A stretch of 64,000 bases of DNA from Paramecium sonneborni (GCA_905182985.1 CAJJDN010000097.1:331851-395850), one strand, 5' to 3'. Positions 13,707 through 25,965 are shown, counted from the first letter of the stretch. The notes: generated by a model from the sequence alone, not told the origin. Made by a program: numbers and translations.

Positions 13707-14920
13707 ATGAGTGATATTTTAGTGAATTAACTTAGTAATTCTAATCTGATTGTACTATATACAGCTGGAGCTGGAGCATAAGCTTTATGTCATTTTACAC
13801 TTCATCCTGGATCATCAAAATATGCCCTTGAATCTTCTAGTTTCTATGCAAAAGGTAGTCTAGAAATGCTATTAAATTAATCAATCACAAAATTTGTTAC
13901 AAAATAAGTTGCAGAAGATATGGCACTCAAAGCATTAATTAGATCTCATGAGATTTAAATTAAAGAAGATAGTTTTGATAAGTTTTAAGTCATTTTATTA
14001 ATAGATTTAATTCTACTTTAGGAATTGGAATTACTGCTGCTATTCGGTCTGTTAATGATAGATAAGGAAAACATCATGCATTTATATGTCTCAATTATGG
14101 AATTATCAAGTTCACTTATTATTTAGATTTAGTTAAAGGAATTAGAACTAGAGAACAAGAAGATTAATTCATTTCAGATGTTGTATTTCAACTCATTCTT
14201 AAACATTCTAATTAATAGTCCATTTCAAATGAATAATAATTCTAAGACTAATCCATTTCAAATTTAGATAATGCTTCTATTATGTTAATTAATTAAGAAT
14301 CAATGAATTAAAATCTAATTCAATCATTGTAAACTTCACCCAATTTATTATAATCTATACTATTCACAACTAATCAATATTAACTAAATCCTATTATTCA
14401 AAATGCAATCATAATGAGTGGATCATTTAATCCTATTCATGATGGACATATTGAATTAGCTTAAAAAGCTTAAAATCTATTATAATTGAATACATTCTAT
14501 TTTGAATTATCTATTATTAATGCTGATAAAAAAGATATTACTGTCTAAGAAGTAGAAAAGAGATTAGAATTAATCAAAAAATTTCATCCTAATATTATAT
14601 TATCCAACAAAGCATACTTTAAAGATAAAAATCAATTTCTTAAAAATGGTGCATTTGCTATTGGTATTGATACTTATAAAAGACTTGTTGATCTTAAATA
14701 TTATAATAATTCCATTTAAGAAAGAGATCTTTCTCTATTCTCATTTTTACAAAATAATAATAAGATAATTGTAGCTCCTAGATACAATGATGCATAATAA
14801 AAATTAGAATCTTTAAATGATTATGGAATTCCTAAAATATTAGAAGGGAATGTGATTGAGTTGAATGACTTTAGAAATGATATCTCTTCAACTAAAATAA
14901 GATAAAGTGAAGGCAAATGA
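13707..14920 (+). CDS. CinA-like domain fused to nucleotidyltransferase (NMNAT-like), 396 aa
   Basis: A 23-nt intron (13982-14004) gives one frame. The N-terminal half resembles the CinA C-terminal / nicotinamide-nucleotide amidohydrolase fold (TAGAGAQALCHFTLHPGSSKYALES, then GIGITAAIRSVNDRQGKHHAFI). After a Q/N-rich linker (~200-260) comes a nucleotidyltransferase with SGSFNPIHDGH (the GxFxPxHxGH nucleotide-binding signature), AFAIGIDTYKRL and the closing ISSTKIR. Such fusions are known in plants and protists and are thought to act in nucleotide or NAD-related metabolism. The exact reaction is not shown. It faces the Cache-receptor gene tail-to-tail 40 bp away. Confidence 0.82.
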
Positions 14921-14960
14921 AATATTTTGATAAATTAATTTGATAATTATAAGTTAAGAT

Positions 14961-16500
14961 TCATAATTCTAATTTATAGTTTTTTTATCTGTAAAGATCA
15001 AAAAATTATTGAACATATATATGTTTCTATTTTTAAGTTTCAAAAATCTTTATGAAATAATTTAATATATTACATATAACGAATGCCGATTCTAATTATT
15101 CATAATTTTAGAATTCACATAATAATTTACTGGATATTGAGATTCTTATTAATTTTAGCTTATTATTGTTTTTCTGTCACTCTCATTAAATTTATATTTA
15201 TTTGTCAATCTAAGAAATGCATTAGATAGTTTATCTAATTGATCTTGACTGTTATTACTAAATATAATAGAATTAATTTATTTTCCTTTTAGTAAATATT
15301 TATTAAAACTATTTACTAATCTATCAATAGGCTTCTAAAGTAAGAGAAATGATATTAAATGGATACATAAACTAATGAAAACTGTTAATAATAATCCTAA
15401 TATAAGTTATTTAAGCAATTATTAATACATTTCATTAATCATATTTTTTAGAAGAGTAATATAATTAATATAAGCTTAAGAATTGAACTTCAATAAAATA
15501 TAGTATTCATTTGTAACTCTCTTTTATCTGATGTACCATAATTCATTTTATTTTTTATTAATGAGACAAATTGTATTGGGAATATCAAGTTGGCAATTTT
15601 CTTGTGATTAATTCTATTTGATTATTTGATCCACATCTGTTTAATTAAATCCAAAAATAGATTCATTTTAAAGAAAATAAACTTCAGTTGTTTATGGTGT
15701 ATAATAATGGCTTATTAATATTCTTCCAGTTTTATCAATGACAAGTAAATCTAAATCATCATAATTAAATTAATAAAAAGAAGAGAAATTAAGATCTATA
15801 GCCCCTATTCCTATTATATTTTCATTTTAATCATATATACTAGTTGTTCCTGAGATGTAAACACCTCCTAAAAAATTTGCATATGGTTCAGAAATAATGA
15901 AGTTATAAGAATTCATTAATTCTAAATGATTTTAAAACCATTTTCTTGATGAGGGTACATAGCCAGTAAAATTAGATCCAGGACATGTAGAAAAATAACA
16001 ATCACTAGATATAGATGTAAAATAGATATTTAGTTCTATTTAATAAGCTAAAGTTGTTGAAAGTAAATTTGAAAGTTTTTGAAATTCTTCAAGATATTAA
16101 TTTTTTTTAAGAATTTCTTTAGAACAATCAAAATTTCCATAGCAATATTGACAATAATTAATAATACTATTTTGGATATAATCTTCTTAGAGGCATTTTT
16201 CTTAATTCCTCTAAAAATTAATGTTGGTTCTTTAAATCAACTGATACAATGTATTTATATTTTAAATTGAATTCATTCCTTGAGTAATTTTGTACTATAA
16301 GTTGTTTTAATAAATTTGGATATAAGAATTTGTTTATCCATAAATAAAATTCATAATAAGTTTTTCTTCAGCATCTTTTTAAAAAAATTGAAATACTCCT
16401 TAAATATTTAAAAAGATTATCAGACCCAAAATGTTTAACACTATAATCATAGTTATCAGTTAGATTACAATGATTTAACTTCGAATTCTCCAAGTTTTAA
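14961..16500 (-). CDS. Cache-HAMP membrane receptor, copy lacking the first codons
   Basis: Joined with the 31 coding bases at 17648-17678, this gives a 514-aa protein, a whole number of codons after removing the intron 15048-15073 (26 nt). An N-terminal helix (residues ~19-45, IIVIQLITMIIVLNILG) is followed by an extracellular dCache-type sensor with SSRKWFQNHLELMNSYNF, EPYANFLGG and IGIGAIDLN. A second helix (LILGLLLTVFISLCIHLISF) leads to a HAMP-like linker (KPIDRLVNSFNKYLL...LDKLSNAFLRLT). Only ~70 residues follow, with no cyclase, kinase or phosphatase domain. Role by family: ligand sensing at the surface; the output partner is unknown. The 5' end is cut by the N at 16501. Confidence 0.78.
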
Positions 16501-17647
16501 NGTTAATAATAATCCTAATATAAGTTATTTAAGCAATTATTAATACATTTCATTAATCATATTTTTTAGAAGAGTAATATAATTAATATAAGCTTAAGAA
16601 TTGAACTTCAATAAAATATAGTATTCATTTGTAACTCTCTTTTATCTGATGTACCATAATTCATTTTATTTTTTATTAATGAGACAAATTGTATTGGGAA
16701 TATCAAGTTGGCAATTTTCTTGTGATTAATTCTATTTGATTATTTGATCCACATCTGTTTAATTAAATCCAAAAATAGATTCATTTTAAAGAAAATAAAC
16801 TTCAGTTGTTTATGGTGTATAATAATGGCTTATTAATATTCTTCCAGTTTTATCAATGACAAGTAAATCTAAATCATCATAATTAAATTAATAAAAAGAA
16901 GAGAAATTAAGATCTATAGCCCCTATTCCTATTATATTTTCATTTTAATCATATATACTAGTTGTTCCTGAGATGTATAGCTAATTTAATATGCATTTCT
17001 GGTATAAACACCTCCTAAAAAATTTGCATATGGTTCAGAAATAATGAAGTTATAAGAATTCATTAATTCTAAATGATTTTAAAACCATTTTCTTGATGAG
17101 GGTACATAGCCAGTAAAATTAGATCCAGGACATGTAGAAAAATAACAATCACTAGATATAGATGTAAAATAGATATTTAGTTCTATTTAATAAGCTAAAG
17201 TTGTTGAAAGTAAATTTGAAAGTTTTTGAAATTCTTCAAGATATTAATTTTTTTTAAGAATTTCTTTAGAACAATCAAAATTTCCATAGCAATATTGACA
17301 ATAATTAATAATACTATTTTGGATATAATCTTCTTAGAGGCATTTTTCTTAATTCCTCTAAAAATTAATGTTGGTTCTTTAAATCAACTGATACAATGTA
17401 TTTATATTTTAAATTGAATTCATTCCTTGAGTAATTTTGTACTATAAGTTGTTTTAATAAATTTGGATATAAGAATTTGTTTATCCATAAATAAAATTCA
17501 TAATAAGTTTTTCTTCAGCATCTTTTTAAAAAAATTGAAATACTCCTTAAATATTTAAAAAGATTATCAGACCCAAAATGTTTAACACTATAATCATAGT
17601 TATCAGTTAGATTACAATGATTTAACTTCGAATTCTCCAAGTTTTAA
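15384..17647. repeat. Direct duplicate A around the N at 16501
   Basis: 15384-16500 and 16502-17647 are collinear, offset 1118 before the IES and 1147 after it. The junction N sits exactly between them. Best read as overlapping contig ends not merged. Confidence 0.93.
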
Positions 17648-17678
17648 ACTTATTTATTATAAATTTACTGCAAAGCAT
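16502..17678 (-). pseudogene. Cache-receptor gene, 5' copy with retained IES
   Basis: Second copy of the receptor. It has the true start (ATG at 17678, MLCSKFIINK) but is cut at the N (16501). It equals 15384-16500 except for a 29-bp insertion at 16976-17004, which falls in the Cache domain just after FLGGVY and shifts the frame, so a TGA should soon end the protein. The first copy shows the intact reading. I treat this as a contig-end duplicate with a retained germline element, not a real second gene. Confidence 0.8.
16976..17004. mobile_element. Retained 29-bp internal eliminated sequence (IES)
   Basis: It is present only in the second of two otherwise collinear copies; the first copy has a single TA at 15858-15859 at this point. 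The insert is bounded by TA at 16976 and TA at 17005. Its ends read inward TATAGCTA and TATACCAG, matching the Paramecium IES consensus TAYAGYNR at 8/8 and 7/8 positions. The length (29) sits next to the shortest known size peak (26-28 bp). Removal leaves one TA and restores the reading frame. IESs derive from Tc1/mariner-like transposons and are normally cut out precisely in the macronucleus. Confidence 0.9.
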
Positions 17679-17771
17679 GTTTAATATTAATATTTTTAGA
17701 AAATTTTTATTCATATTTTGAATTAAAATATAAAATTAATTATTTCAATAATTGGTCTTTAATTAATCATC

Positions 17772-18281
17772 TCAATTCTACTTCATAATAAGAAGTTCTT
17801 TATCGTCTAAGCGAAATTTTATCTTATTAAAATAATCATTAAGCATATGTTGTTTAGTTGATTTTAAAGATTTTCTTTTCGCGGTATAAAAAGATCCCAA
17901 ATTTTCAAGTTTACTTTATTTCACATTAAATTCAAATGAATCTAAAAAATGATTTTAACAATAAGAATATTAAGAAGGCTTAGTTTTTTCTGATGTTTCA
18001 CTTAGAATATAGTCTTATTTTTCACCATACTTTTCTTACTTTCTTTATTTTTTTAATGCCTTTTTATTATTTTTCTTATTCTTTTATTTATTTTTATAAC
18101 TTTAGATAGTTCTTGATTGTAAAAGATCTGTTTAAATCTATTTATCAGCAATTTATTATTTTTTGATTATTCTTTGTTAATCTACAATCTCAAATGTTTC
18201 AATTTTGCAATCTTCACTAACTTTGATAGGTTCTGCAACTTAAATCTGTTTTTTTTTCTATTGTTATAATTTTAGAGACAT
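17772..18281 (-). CDS. Lysine/glutamine-rich protein, 169 aa, unknown
   Basis: One intronless frame from ATG to TGA. The middle (residues ~70-95) is a highly basic K/N/Q run (NKQKNKKNNKKALKKQ), flanked by SYKNK and EKYGEKQDYIL. The C-terminal third is more ordered (FYTAKRKSLKSTKQHMLNDYFNKIKFRLDDKELL). No membrane segment or known domain. The basic tract could be a nuclear/nucleolar signal, but that is inference. It lies 93 bp upstream of the Cache-receptor start, on the same strand. Confidence 0.65.
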
Positions 18282-18502
18282 AAACACATTTTTGGGGATT
18301 GCTATAAGTTTTTAAAGAAATTCCATTTTATATTTTATAATAATGCAAAATTAATAAATTAATTCTGAAATTCAACTTAATATATATATCTATGTTAATA
18401 AATGATGAAAATAAATGTGAAATAAAAATATATTTAAAAATAGGATTAGTATGTATGTTAAAGAGTAATTCAAAAACTACTTAAATAATTTATTTTAAAA
18501 TA

Positions 18503-19470
18503 TCATTTATCAATATATTACTATTACTATTATTTCTGTTAGCTTGATTATCTAGTGATTTTTGTTTTCTAACTAATTTGGGATTTTGAATCACTAATAT
18601 TTTTTTCTGACTTATTTATTTACGAATCAGTTTCTTTGTAATTAGACCTTTTAATAATTTTATTAGGATTTTCTGATATTATATTTAAATATCATACCTT
18701 CTGGTTTTGGAATGGAAGGTACTTTAATTCCTATAACACCTTAAGGAAAATTTTAAAGAAATTTTTCAATTCCACCACTCAAGAGATAAACATTTTCAAA
18801 GCCTTTTTCTGCAAATAATGTAGCCGATGGGATTCCGTTCTTTTCATCAAAATGATAAATAATTATATGTTTGTCTTTTTAGTTTTTCTACATGAATATT
18901 TAAATGTACAAATCTATGAATTTATTAAGTTAATTTGTCTTATCTTAGATTAGGAGCAGGAAAATTGACTGCTTCTTTTATATGATAAAGTTCAAATTCA
19001 TCTGGATCTCTTAAATCTAAAAGTAGAAATTCTGATTAATCTGTAATTCCCAACTATTCTGTGGCATATGTAATTGCAGAAACTTAAGACACCTCAGTAA
19101 ATCGTGTTTTTTAACTATATTGACTTTATGTATCAAATTATTATAATGGATCTTATTCTTATTGTTATTAATCTGCTAATTTATAAATCGTTTCTTATTC
19201 TGTATTTTCCTTTCATAATATACAAAATATACGCTTATGAAGTTAAATACAGTTGAACACTTGATACGTTTAAACAATTCAGATCTTTTTTTAGCTATTT
19301 TTGAATTACTTACAACTTCAATATCTCTCACTGTTGGTCCTGTATTTAATGTTTGTTTAACATGATCATATTATTTATTCTTTGGTACTTTTTTATCAAG
19401 GGGCTTAATTATTCAAATTCATATATACATTTCCTTTTCCTTTTACATAACCTATTGGTAATTTGTCCAT
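18503..19470 (-). CDS. CEP41: CEP41 homologue with rhodanese-like domain, 290 aa
   Basis: Four introns (18673-18697, 18888-18909, 19210-19232, 19404-19428) give a whole number of codons. The N-terminus shows the CEP41 signature NPLDKKVPKNKQYDHVKQTL, followed by KKRSELFKRIKCSTVF. The rhodanese domain (~residues 120-225) has FLLLDLRDPDEFELYHIKEAVNFP and VYLLSGGIEKFLQNFP. The position of the active-site cysteine loop reads HFDEKNG, so no catalytic Cys is present, as in animal CEP41. CEP41 acts at centrioles/basal bodies and cilia, where it supports tubulin glutamylation, which fits a densely ciliated cell. The tail is Q-rich. Confidence 0.9.
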
Positions 19471-19620
19471 ATTAATTATTTCAAATAATCTGTTAACTAA
19501 TATAATAAATTTAATGAAAACATATTAATAATTTTAAGAATAACTGTTTATATGTAAAATAACTATTATTTTTAGAAATGATGAAATATATAGGAAAACA
19601 AAAAAAATAGATTCAAATAA

Positions 19621-22080
19621 TCATTAATACTTTTTGAGTATTTAAATTAATGATAATTCTTTTATAGGTTTAACTAAAAAGTCTGCCATTCCAGAATTGA
19701 TGCACTTTTCATATTCTTATTAATCTGTATAACCACTACAGCCAATAATAATTTAATTTGGAAAGCTTTATTGAATAATTTTAGATGTTTATTATCCATT
19801 CATTATAGGCATTTCAATATCCATAAAAACAATTTTATAACCTTAACAAGTACTACAACACTTTTTTGATTTAATTTTATCTAATGATTCTTTACCTGAT
19901 AAAGCTTAATCAATATCAAATTCACTTAAAAACAAATGCTTTTTATTTTTATACAATTCTTATAACATTCCTTTGAATACAACAATGTTAAAACAATCAT
20001 CATCAACTATCAAATAATGAAGACATATCTATTAAGTTGATTAATCTTCCTTTATATTTGAAGGTCTTTTTTAAATACTAGTAATTTCATCAACTTCTTA
20101 AGGCTATATTGAAATTTCACGGACTCTATAACTTTAGACTTTTTTTTTCAAAATTAAATCAATTTACATATCAAAATAAAAATGGCAATAATGATTATTT
20201 TTTTCATTTTTTGAATCTATATTAAGTCCTGTTGATCCAATATTTTAAGCAATCTAATTACTTATGACTAGTCCTAATCCAACACCTTATTGATTAAGCT
20301 TTCTACTTTCTTCAGAATTAACTTTTGAGAATGCTTTAAATAATTTTAACTAATCTTCTTCTGAAATTCCAATTCCTTCATCTTTAACTCCAATTCTTAT
20401 AGTATTTGATCTTACCATTTCAAGAATTATTATTATTTTTCCACTTTAAGTAAATTTGAATGCATTGCTTAATAGATTTATTATAATTTATTTAATTCTA
20501 TTCCTATCAGAATATAAAGATTATGGAACAAGTCTATTATAATTAATACATAATTCTACACCTCTTAATTTAGCTTTCAATTCAAACATTTTTTGACATT
20601 CCTCAATTAATGATTATAAATTAAAATGTACTTTTTCTACTTTAAATTTTCCATTTTTTATTTAAGCTAAATCTAACAAATCATTAGATAAATTTAAAAT
20701 ATAATTTGAATTATCTAAGGCTATTTACAATTATTCATTTAAAATAGGATCTTTATGAATTCTATTTTATTTAAGAACACATTCTAACATTTAAATAATA
20801 CAATTTAATGGAGAACGATATTCATGACTAACAAATGATAGCATTTTAGACTTTTGTTTATCATATTCTTTCAAATATCTTATTTTTTGTTGATGACTAA
20901 CATCCCTACAAATTATTATGATATTTTAATTTTTACGTAAAGCTAATGTAAGTTCTAATAATTAATTATTCTCTAAATTAATATAAGTTTGAGATGTTTA
21001 TATTAATTAATTTGTAAAAACTGTAAATTTTTAATTCAATTAAGTTTAAACAACAATACATTCTTATTTTTTAGATTTTAATAACATATCTATAATATAT
21101 TTAATTTTGTATCTTTAATTCTTTTCTTAACCCTATTATATATCTAAACTTAGATTTCTTTATTATAAATATGCTTAATCTTTAATTTCTGTAGTTTATT
21201 TAAAGAGATATAAAGAGGGTTATCTTTAGAACTAAGAAACAAATAATAAATCTTCATTTGGTTCTCCATTAACTAATTAAAATGTATTTAATCCATCAAT
21301 AAATTAAAGCACTTCTTGTTCTGTCTCCTTATTGAATAACATTTTAGTAGCCTGATTTATATATTTAATTGCATAAGGGAAATTTGAAGAAGTGGATTCT
21401 GGAACAAGCAAAATAACTCCCTCTTATAATAATTCTAAACATTAAATAGTTGTTTCCTAAATACCAATATCAATAGTAGCTGATGTATCTCTATGACCTA
21501 AAGAATTTAAATTTTAATCTAAATCATATTATGAAACATTTCTTTTTGAATTCAAAATTTCTTATTTATTTGTATGAGTTATTTCTGTTAAAATCTATGC
21601 CATATGTTATTGTTATTTCTTTGGTAAAGTAGAGTTTAAGTATATTGATATTATTAACGATGTCAATAATTATGGCTATTCTTTATCAAATTCTATTCTT
21701 ATATATGAATATCCCAATAAAAATATTGAAATTATTACTTAAAATGCAAATAATTGAGCTTTTTAACCTAATTTAAAGTCTAAAAAGAGATATTTTATTA
21801 TCATCTAACCTATTATTATTTACGAAAAGGGTATTCTACCTAAATTATGAATATTCATTATTATCAAACAAATCATATCTAATTCTACACAAATGATAGT
21901 TCCTTACAACATGAACTTATTAAAGGCATTTTATAGAAGTATTAATACAAATGTAATTGAACTAATAATTATTAATTGTATCAAATTGAGGAGACAAGCA
22001 CTTTCAAATTAGTTATATATTGAGTATGAGAGTATCATGCTTTGTAAGAAATTGACCATAAAGCATTTTTGATTTAACAT
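19621..22080 (-). CDS. Hybrid histidine kinase with receiver domain, 819 aa
   Basis: A single uninterrupted frame of 820 codons. The N-terminal ~160 residues hold several hydrophobic segments (SITFVLILLQNAF, IICVELDMICLIIM, FAFQVIISIFLLGY). A PAS-like region follows (~residues 205-400). The dimerisation box SHEYRSPLN has His419. The ATPase shows the N box NLLSNAFKFT (~540), G1 DEGIGIS (~575) and G2 GVGLGLVIS (~600). The C-terminal receiver has the acidic pocket VDDDCF, the phospho-acceptor Asp754 in FMDIEMPIMNG, and the conserved Lys in LVKPIKEL. It autophosphorylates His and passes phosphate to the receiver, coupling a membrane signal to a phosphorelay. Two-component kinases occur in ciliates but not animals. 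Confidence 0.93.
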
Positions 22081-23623
22081 AATTTAATATAAATATACAT
22101 TTTTACTAAGTTTCTATTCTTTTTCATATTTAAACATTTAAATTATTTCTAAGCTCTCTCTTTATTTTATATACCATACTTCCATGGTTGCTTTTATAAA
22201 TATAAATATTAAACTAAAGCTATTATCTCAAAATGTTAAAATGTTTATATTTATTCAATTCAACATTGTCAATATTCGAATCGGAAAATTGACATTTACA
22301 AGCATTTAGAAAAATATTAGAGAAATTTAAAAAAAATTTTGATAATTAAAAATATTCCTGGAGAACATAAATATATATTTTAATTGATAATATTTTGTTT
22401 TATTCATAATATANGAGATATAAAGAGGGTTATCTTTAGAACTAAGAAACAAATAATAAATCTTCATTTGGTTCTCCATTAACTAATTAAAATGTATTTA
22501 ATCCATCAATAAATTAAAGCACTTCTTGTTCTGTCTCCTTATTGAATAACATTTTAGTAGCCTGATTTATATATTTAATTGCATAAGGGAAATTTGAAGA
22601 AGTGGATTCTGGAACAAGCAAAATAACTCCCTCTTATAATAATTCTAAACATTAAATAGTTGTTTCCTAAATACCAATATCAATAGTAGCTGATGTATCT
22701 CTATGACCTAAAGAATTTAAATTTTAATCTAAATCATATTATGAAACATTTCTTTTTGAATTCAAAATTTCTTATTTATTTGTATGAGTTATTTCTGTTA
22801 AAATCTATGCCATATGTTATTGTTATTTCTTTGGTAAAGTAGAGTTTAAGTATATTGATATTATTAACGATGTCAATAATTATGGCTATTCTTTATCAAA
22901 TTCTATTCTTATATATGAATATCCCAATAAAAATATTGAAATTATTACTTAAAATGCAAATAATTGAGCTTTTTAACCTAATTTAAAGTCTAAAAAGAGA
23001 TATTTTATTATCATCTAACCTATTATTATTTACGAAAAGGGTATTCTACCTAAATTATGAATATTCATTATTATCAAACAAATCATATCTAATTCTACAC
23101 AAATGATAGTTCCTTACAACATGAACTTATTAAAGGCATTTTATAGAAGTATTAATACAAATGTAATTGAACTAATAATTATTAATTGTATCAAATTGAG
23201 GAGACAAGCACTTTCAAATTAGTTATATATTGAGTATGAGAGTATCATGCTTTGTAAGAAATTGACCATAAAGCATTTTTGATTTAACATAATTTAATAT
23301 AAATATACATTTTTACTAAGTTTCTATTCTTTTTCATATTTAAACATTTAAATTATTTCTAAGCTCTCTCTTTATTTTATATACCATACTTCCATGGTTG
23401 CTTTTATAAATATAAATATTAAACTAAAGCTATTATCTCAAAATGTTAAAATGTTTATATTTATTCAATTCAACATTGTCAATATTCGAATCGGAAAATT
23501 GACATTTACAAGCATTTAGAAAAATATTAGAGAAATTTAAAAAAAATTTTGATAATTAAAAATATTCCTGGAGAACATAAATATATATTTTAATTGATAA
23601 TATTTTGTTTTATTCATAATATA
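21205..23623. repeat. Direct duplicate B around the N at 22414
   Basis: 21205-22413 and 22415-23623 share a constant offset of 1210 from end to end. They cover the 5' part of the histidine kinase and its upstream flank (22081-22413 and 23291-23623). That flank is A+T-rich with no gene seen. Confidence 0.93.
22415..23290 (-). CDS. Histidine kinase, duplicated 5' fragment
   Basis: Repeats the first ~292 codons of the kinase at 19621-22080 (start codon at 23290, offset 1210) and is cut by the N at 22414. No length difference from the first copy was seen. Contig-overlap duplicate, not a separate gene. Confidence 0.88.
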
Positions 23624-24684
23624 CCACTATCAATAAAAATTGAAATGTGTTTAGAGAAGGTTAGAGAAAAAATAATTTAATCTTAATTAAGATATTAAAT
23701 TGCGATATTTATTAAATATTTACATTTCTAATATCCCTCAAAATTTCTTAATTTAAGAGATATAACTAAGTGCCATAAAGTAATAATTTTAAAATTATTA
23801 TTGTGAATAAATTTGGCGCTTTTTTTTTTTTTTCTTTGTAAATAATTAAACTTTAAACAATGTCTAAGTAGAGGAAATAACAATTTCAAGGTTTTAATTT
23901 TGTGGTCTGAATAATAGGATAAAAATTTGAAGATAAAATGATTCCAAATGAACAAAATATATTTATTATAATAAACATACTTTACTCATAATTGTTTGAT
24001 TCAGCAATACAATATATTATTTCTTTCATTTTTAAACGGAATAAATAATTATTGTTTTTTATAAAAAAATTTTTGTTATTATTATATTTATGCAAACTAT
24101 AAACTATATGTATTTCTATTAAATTATTTTAATTACAAAATTGTTTATAAATGGCAACATTTAGTTTTCATAATTTTTTAAAATTGAATGATTTTGAGAT
24201 AAAGTAAAAAATATTAAAAAGTTTGCTCATTTATTGAAATTAATATGTTTTAGAGTCATAAATTTGGTGTTCAATTCATAAATGAGCAAAGAATAGCAAG
24301 ATTTTAATAAATCTTCTAAATAGTATAATGATATTTTAAGACAAGTATTTTGGAGTAAATATAATGATAAAAAAAAAGAATTAAATTTCATGAATGGACT
24401 TTACGTTACTTTTTAATTTAATTCATATTGTTAATATATTTTTCTAATTCCCAATAACAATCCATTTGAGTGAAAGAGAAATAAAAAAGAATGTTGGAAC
24501 AAGAGTTCACATTAAATTTTATGAATTTAAAACTCGTAATAACATTGATAAGGGTTGGAAGTTCAGAAATCTATTATTATTGTTTTTATTAATAATAATA
24601 AATCAAATTCTTATTGAACAATCTCGATCGATTGATTGATAGAGAGCTACTCGTAAAAAATGGATATAAAGAGAAATAAAATAT
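23624..24684. other. Intergenic stretch with coding-like fragments
   Basis: 23624-24281 is A+T-rich, with a run of about 14 T near 23820-23834, and holds no clear gene. From 24282 on the plus strand, two overlapping frames look faintly protein-like (MSKEQQDFNKSSKQYNDILR; and, from an ATG near 24396, HLSEREIKKNVGTRVHIKFYEF). They end in TGA and cannot be joined with short introns. They may be remnants of a decayed gene. Confidence 0.35.
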
Positions 24685-25692
24685 TCATTCTATAGAATAA
24701 TGAAGAATATAATTAGCTTTAGAATAAATTGGAAATAGATCATTCGTAAAGTTGTCATACATAAAAATAAGAAGGTTTAATAATTGATATTTGTAGAATT
24801 ACTTGATTCTATTAATTTGAAGGGCTATATTTTTTTAAAAAATTTTTATTTCGATTAAGTAAAATCTAGGAAAAATGTAAATAATTATCATCAGCCTGGA
24901 TTCTTTGTCGAAAATGATGGATAATATATTTCTGATGTAAGAGTTTGAAAATTGATTGAGAATAATAATGAAGATATACAATTTATACTTAAAAAATAAA
25001 TTTATGATATGAGACATCAATACTTAAGTAAAGAATTCTTAACTATAGTCTTATTAGCCACATGACAACTCTTCTACTAGATTTTAGAGTTGTAGATATA
25101 ACTGACATGGTCTTTTCTCAAAAAATTATTACTAGAGTCGTTATTTATAATCATCATACCCTAAAATCCTAAACATCTTCAAAAAGTCTTCATTATGAGT
25201 ATATCTAGTTATGTGGGCTATATTCCTTAGTTTGTTTCTCAATCGGTTCATCAATTTCAGGAATTCTTGGCCTCTAATTTCTCCCAATATTTCATAAATT
25301 AGATTTCTTTATCGACATGCAAAAGATACAATAGCCTTTGCATAATTTTTTTAGATATTGGTAGATTTCACTAAGTAATTAGGTTTTTACGACTTTTTTA
25401 AGTGGATTTTTTTTCCTAACTTTGTCTGAATATGTGTATCTCTAATTTCTTCTTAGTTGCTTACCTAATCAAGTTTACTTTCAGTTTCTGAGTAAGTTTT
25501 CTTTTAAATATCTTCTATAGATCGATTAGCTTCAGGAGATAATTTATTTTCTAAAATTTATGTTTGTGTCTATGTTATATAATGTTGTTAATTAACAACA
25601 GGAAATTATTATGGCATTATCAAATATTAGTATCCATAAGGATAAAGGAGATGTTGTGGTACAAAAAAAGCATTAAAATTTGTATTAAACAT
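24685..25692 (-). CDS. Uncharacterised protein, up to 335 aa
   Basis: An uninterrupted minus frame from ATG at 25692. The N-terminus is Q/N/Y-rich. The core (~110-215) is helical and polar (NYAKAIVSFACRQRNLIYEI, FLKLMNRLRNKLRN, HNEDFLKMFRILGYDDYKQR, FFEKRPCQLYLQLQNLVEEL). After residue ~220 the sequence becomes hydrophobic and less protein-like (IINLFFKYKLYIFIIILNQF), so the true end may be near 25040. Competing plus-strand fragments (ending LTIVLLAT at 25065) overlap that part. I do not recognise a family. Confidence 0.5.
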
Positions 25693-25965
25693 ATAAATAT
25701 TATAGAATAAATAAACACAACCGTAAGACTTAATATTGCCGATATTAAATCAGTTTATTCGCTTAAATTAAGAAATAATATTCAATAATTAATTAAATAG
25801 GATATATTTACTCATTACTAGTTTAAAGATCTAAGATTTATTATAAAGAATTTTAAAATAGCTTAACAAATAATGTTCTTATAATAATTATTCAAATCCT
25901 ATTAAAATTAAAGTTTATTGTATTAGAAACATAAATTGTCCAAAACTGATTATAAATTTATATAA

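Noticed and set aside
16079..17417. Identical 63-codon standard-code frames at 16079-16270 and 17226-17417
   Set aside because: They are antisense shadows of the Cache-receptor gene and are identical only because of duplicate A.
23820..23834. Poly-T tract as a retroposon tail
   Set aside because: No target-site duplication or adjacent element; homopolymers are common in this A+T-rich DNA.
24835..25020. Hydrophobic 61-codon frame as a separate membrane protein
   Set aside because: It is in frame with the longer minus-strand ORF starting at 25692 and probably is its read-through tail.
24396..25065. Plus-strand gene ending LTIVLLAT
   Set aside because: The fragments need several unsupported frame jumps and overlap the cleaner minus-strand frame.
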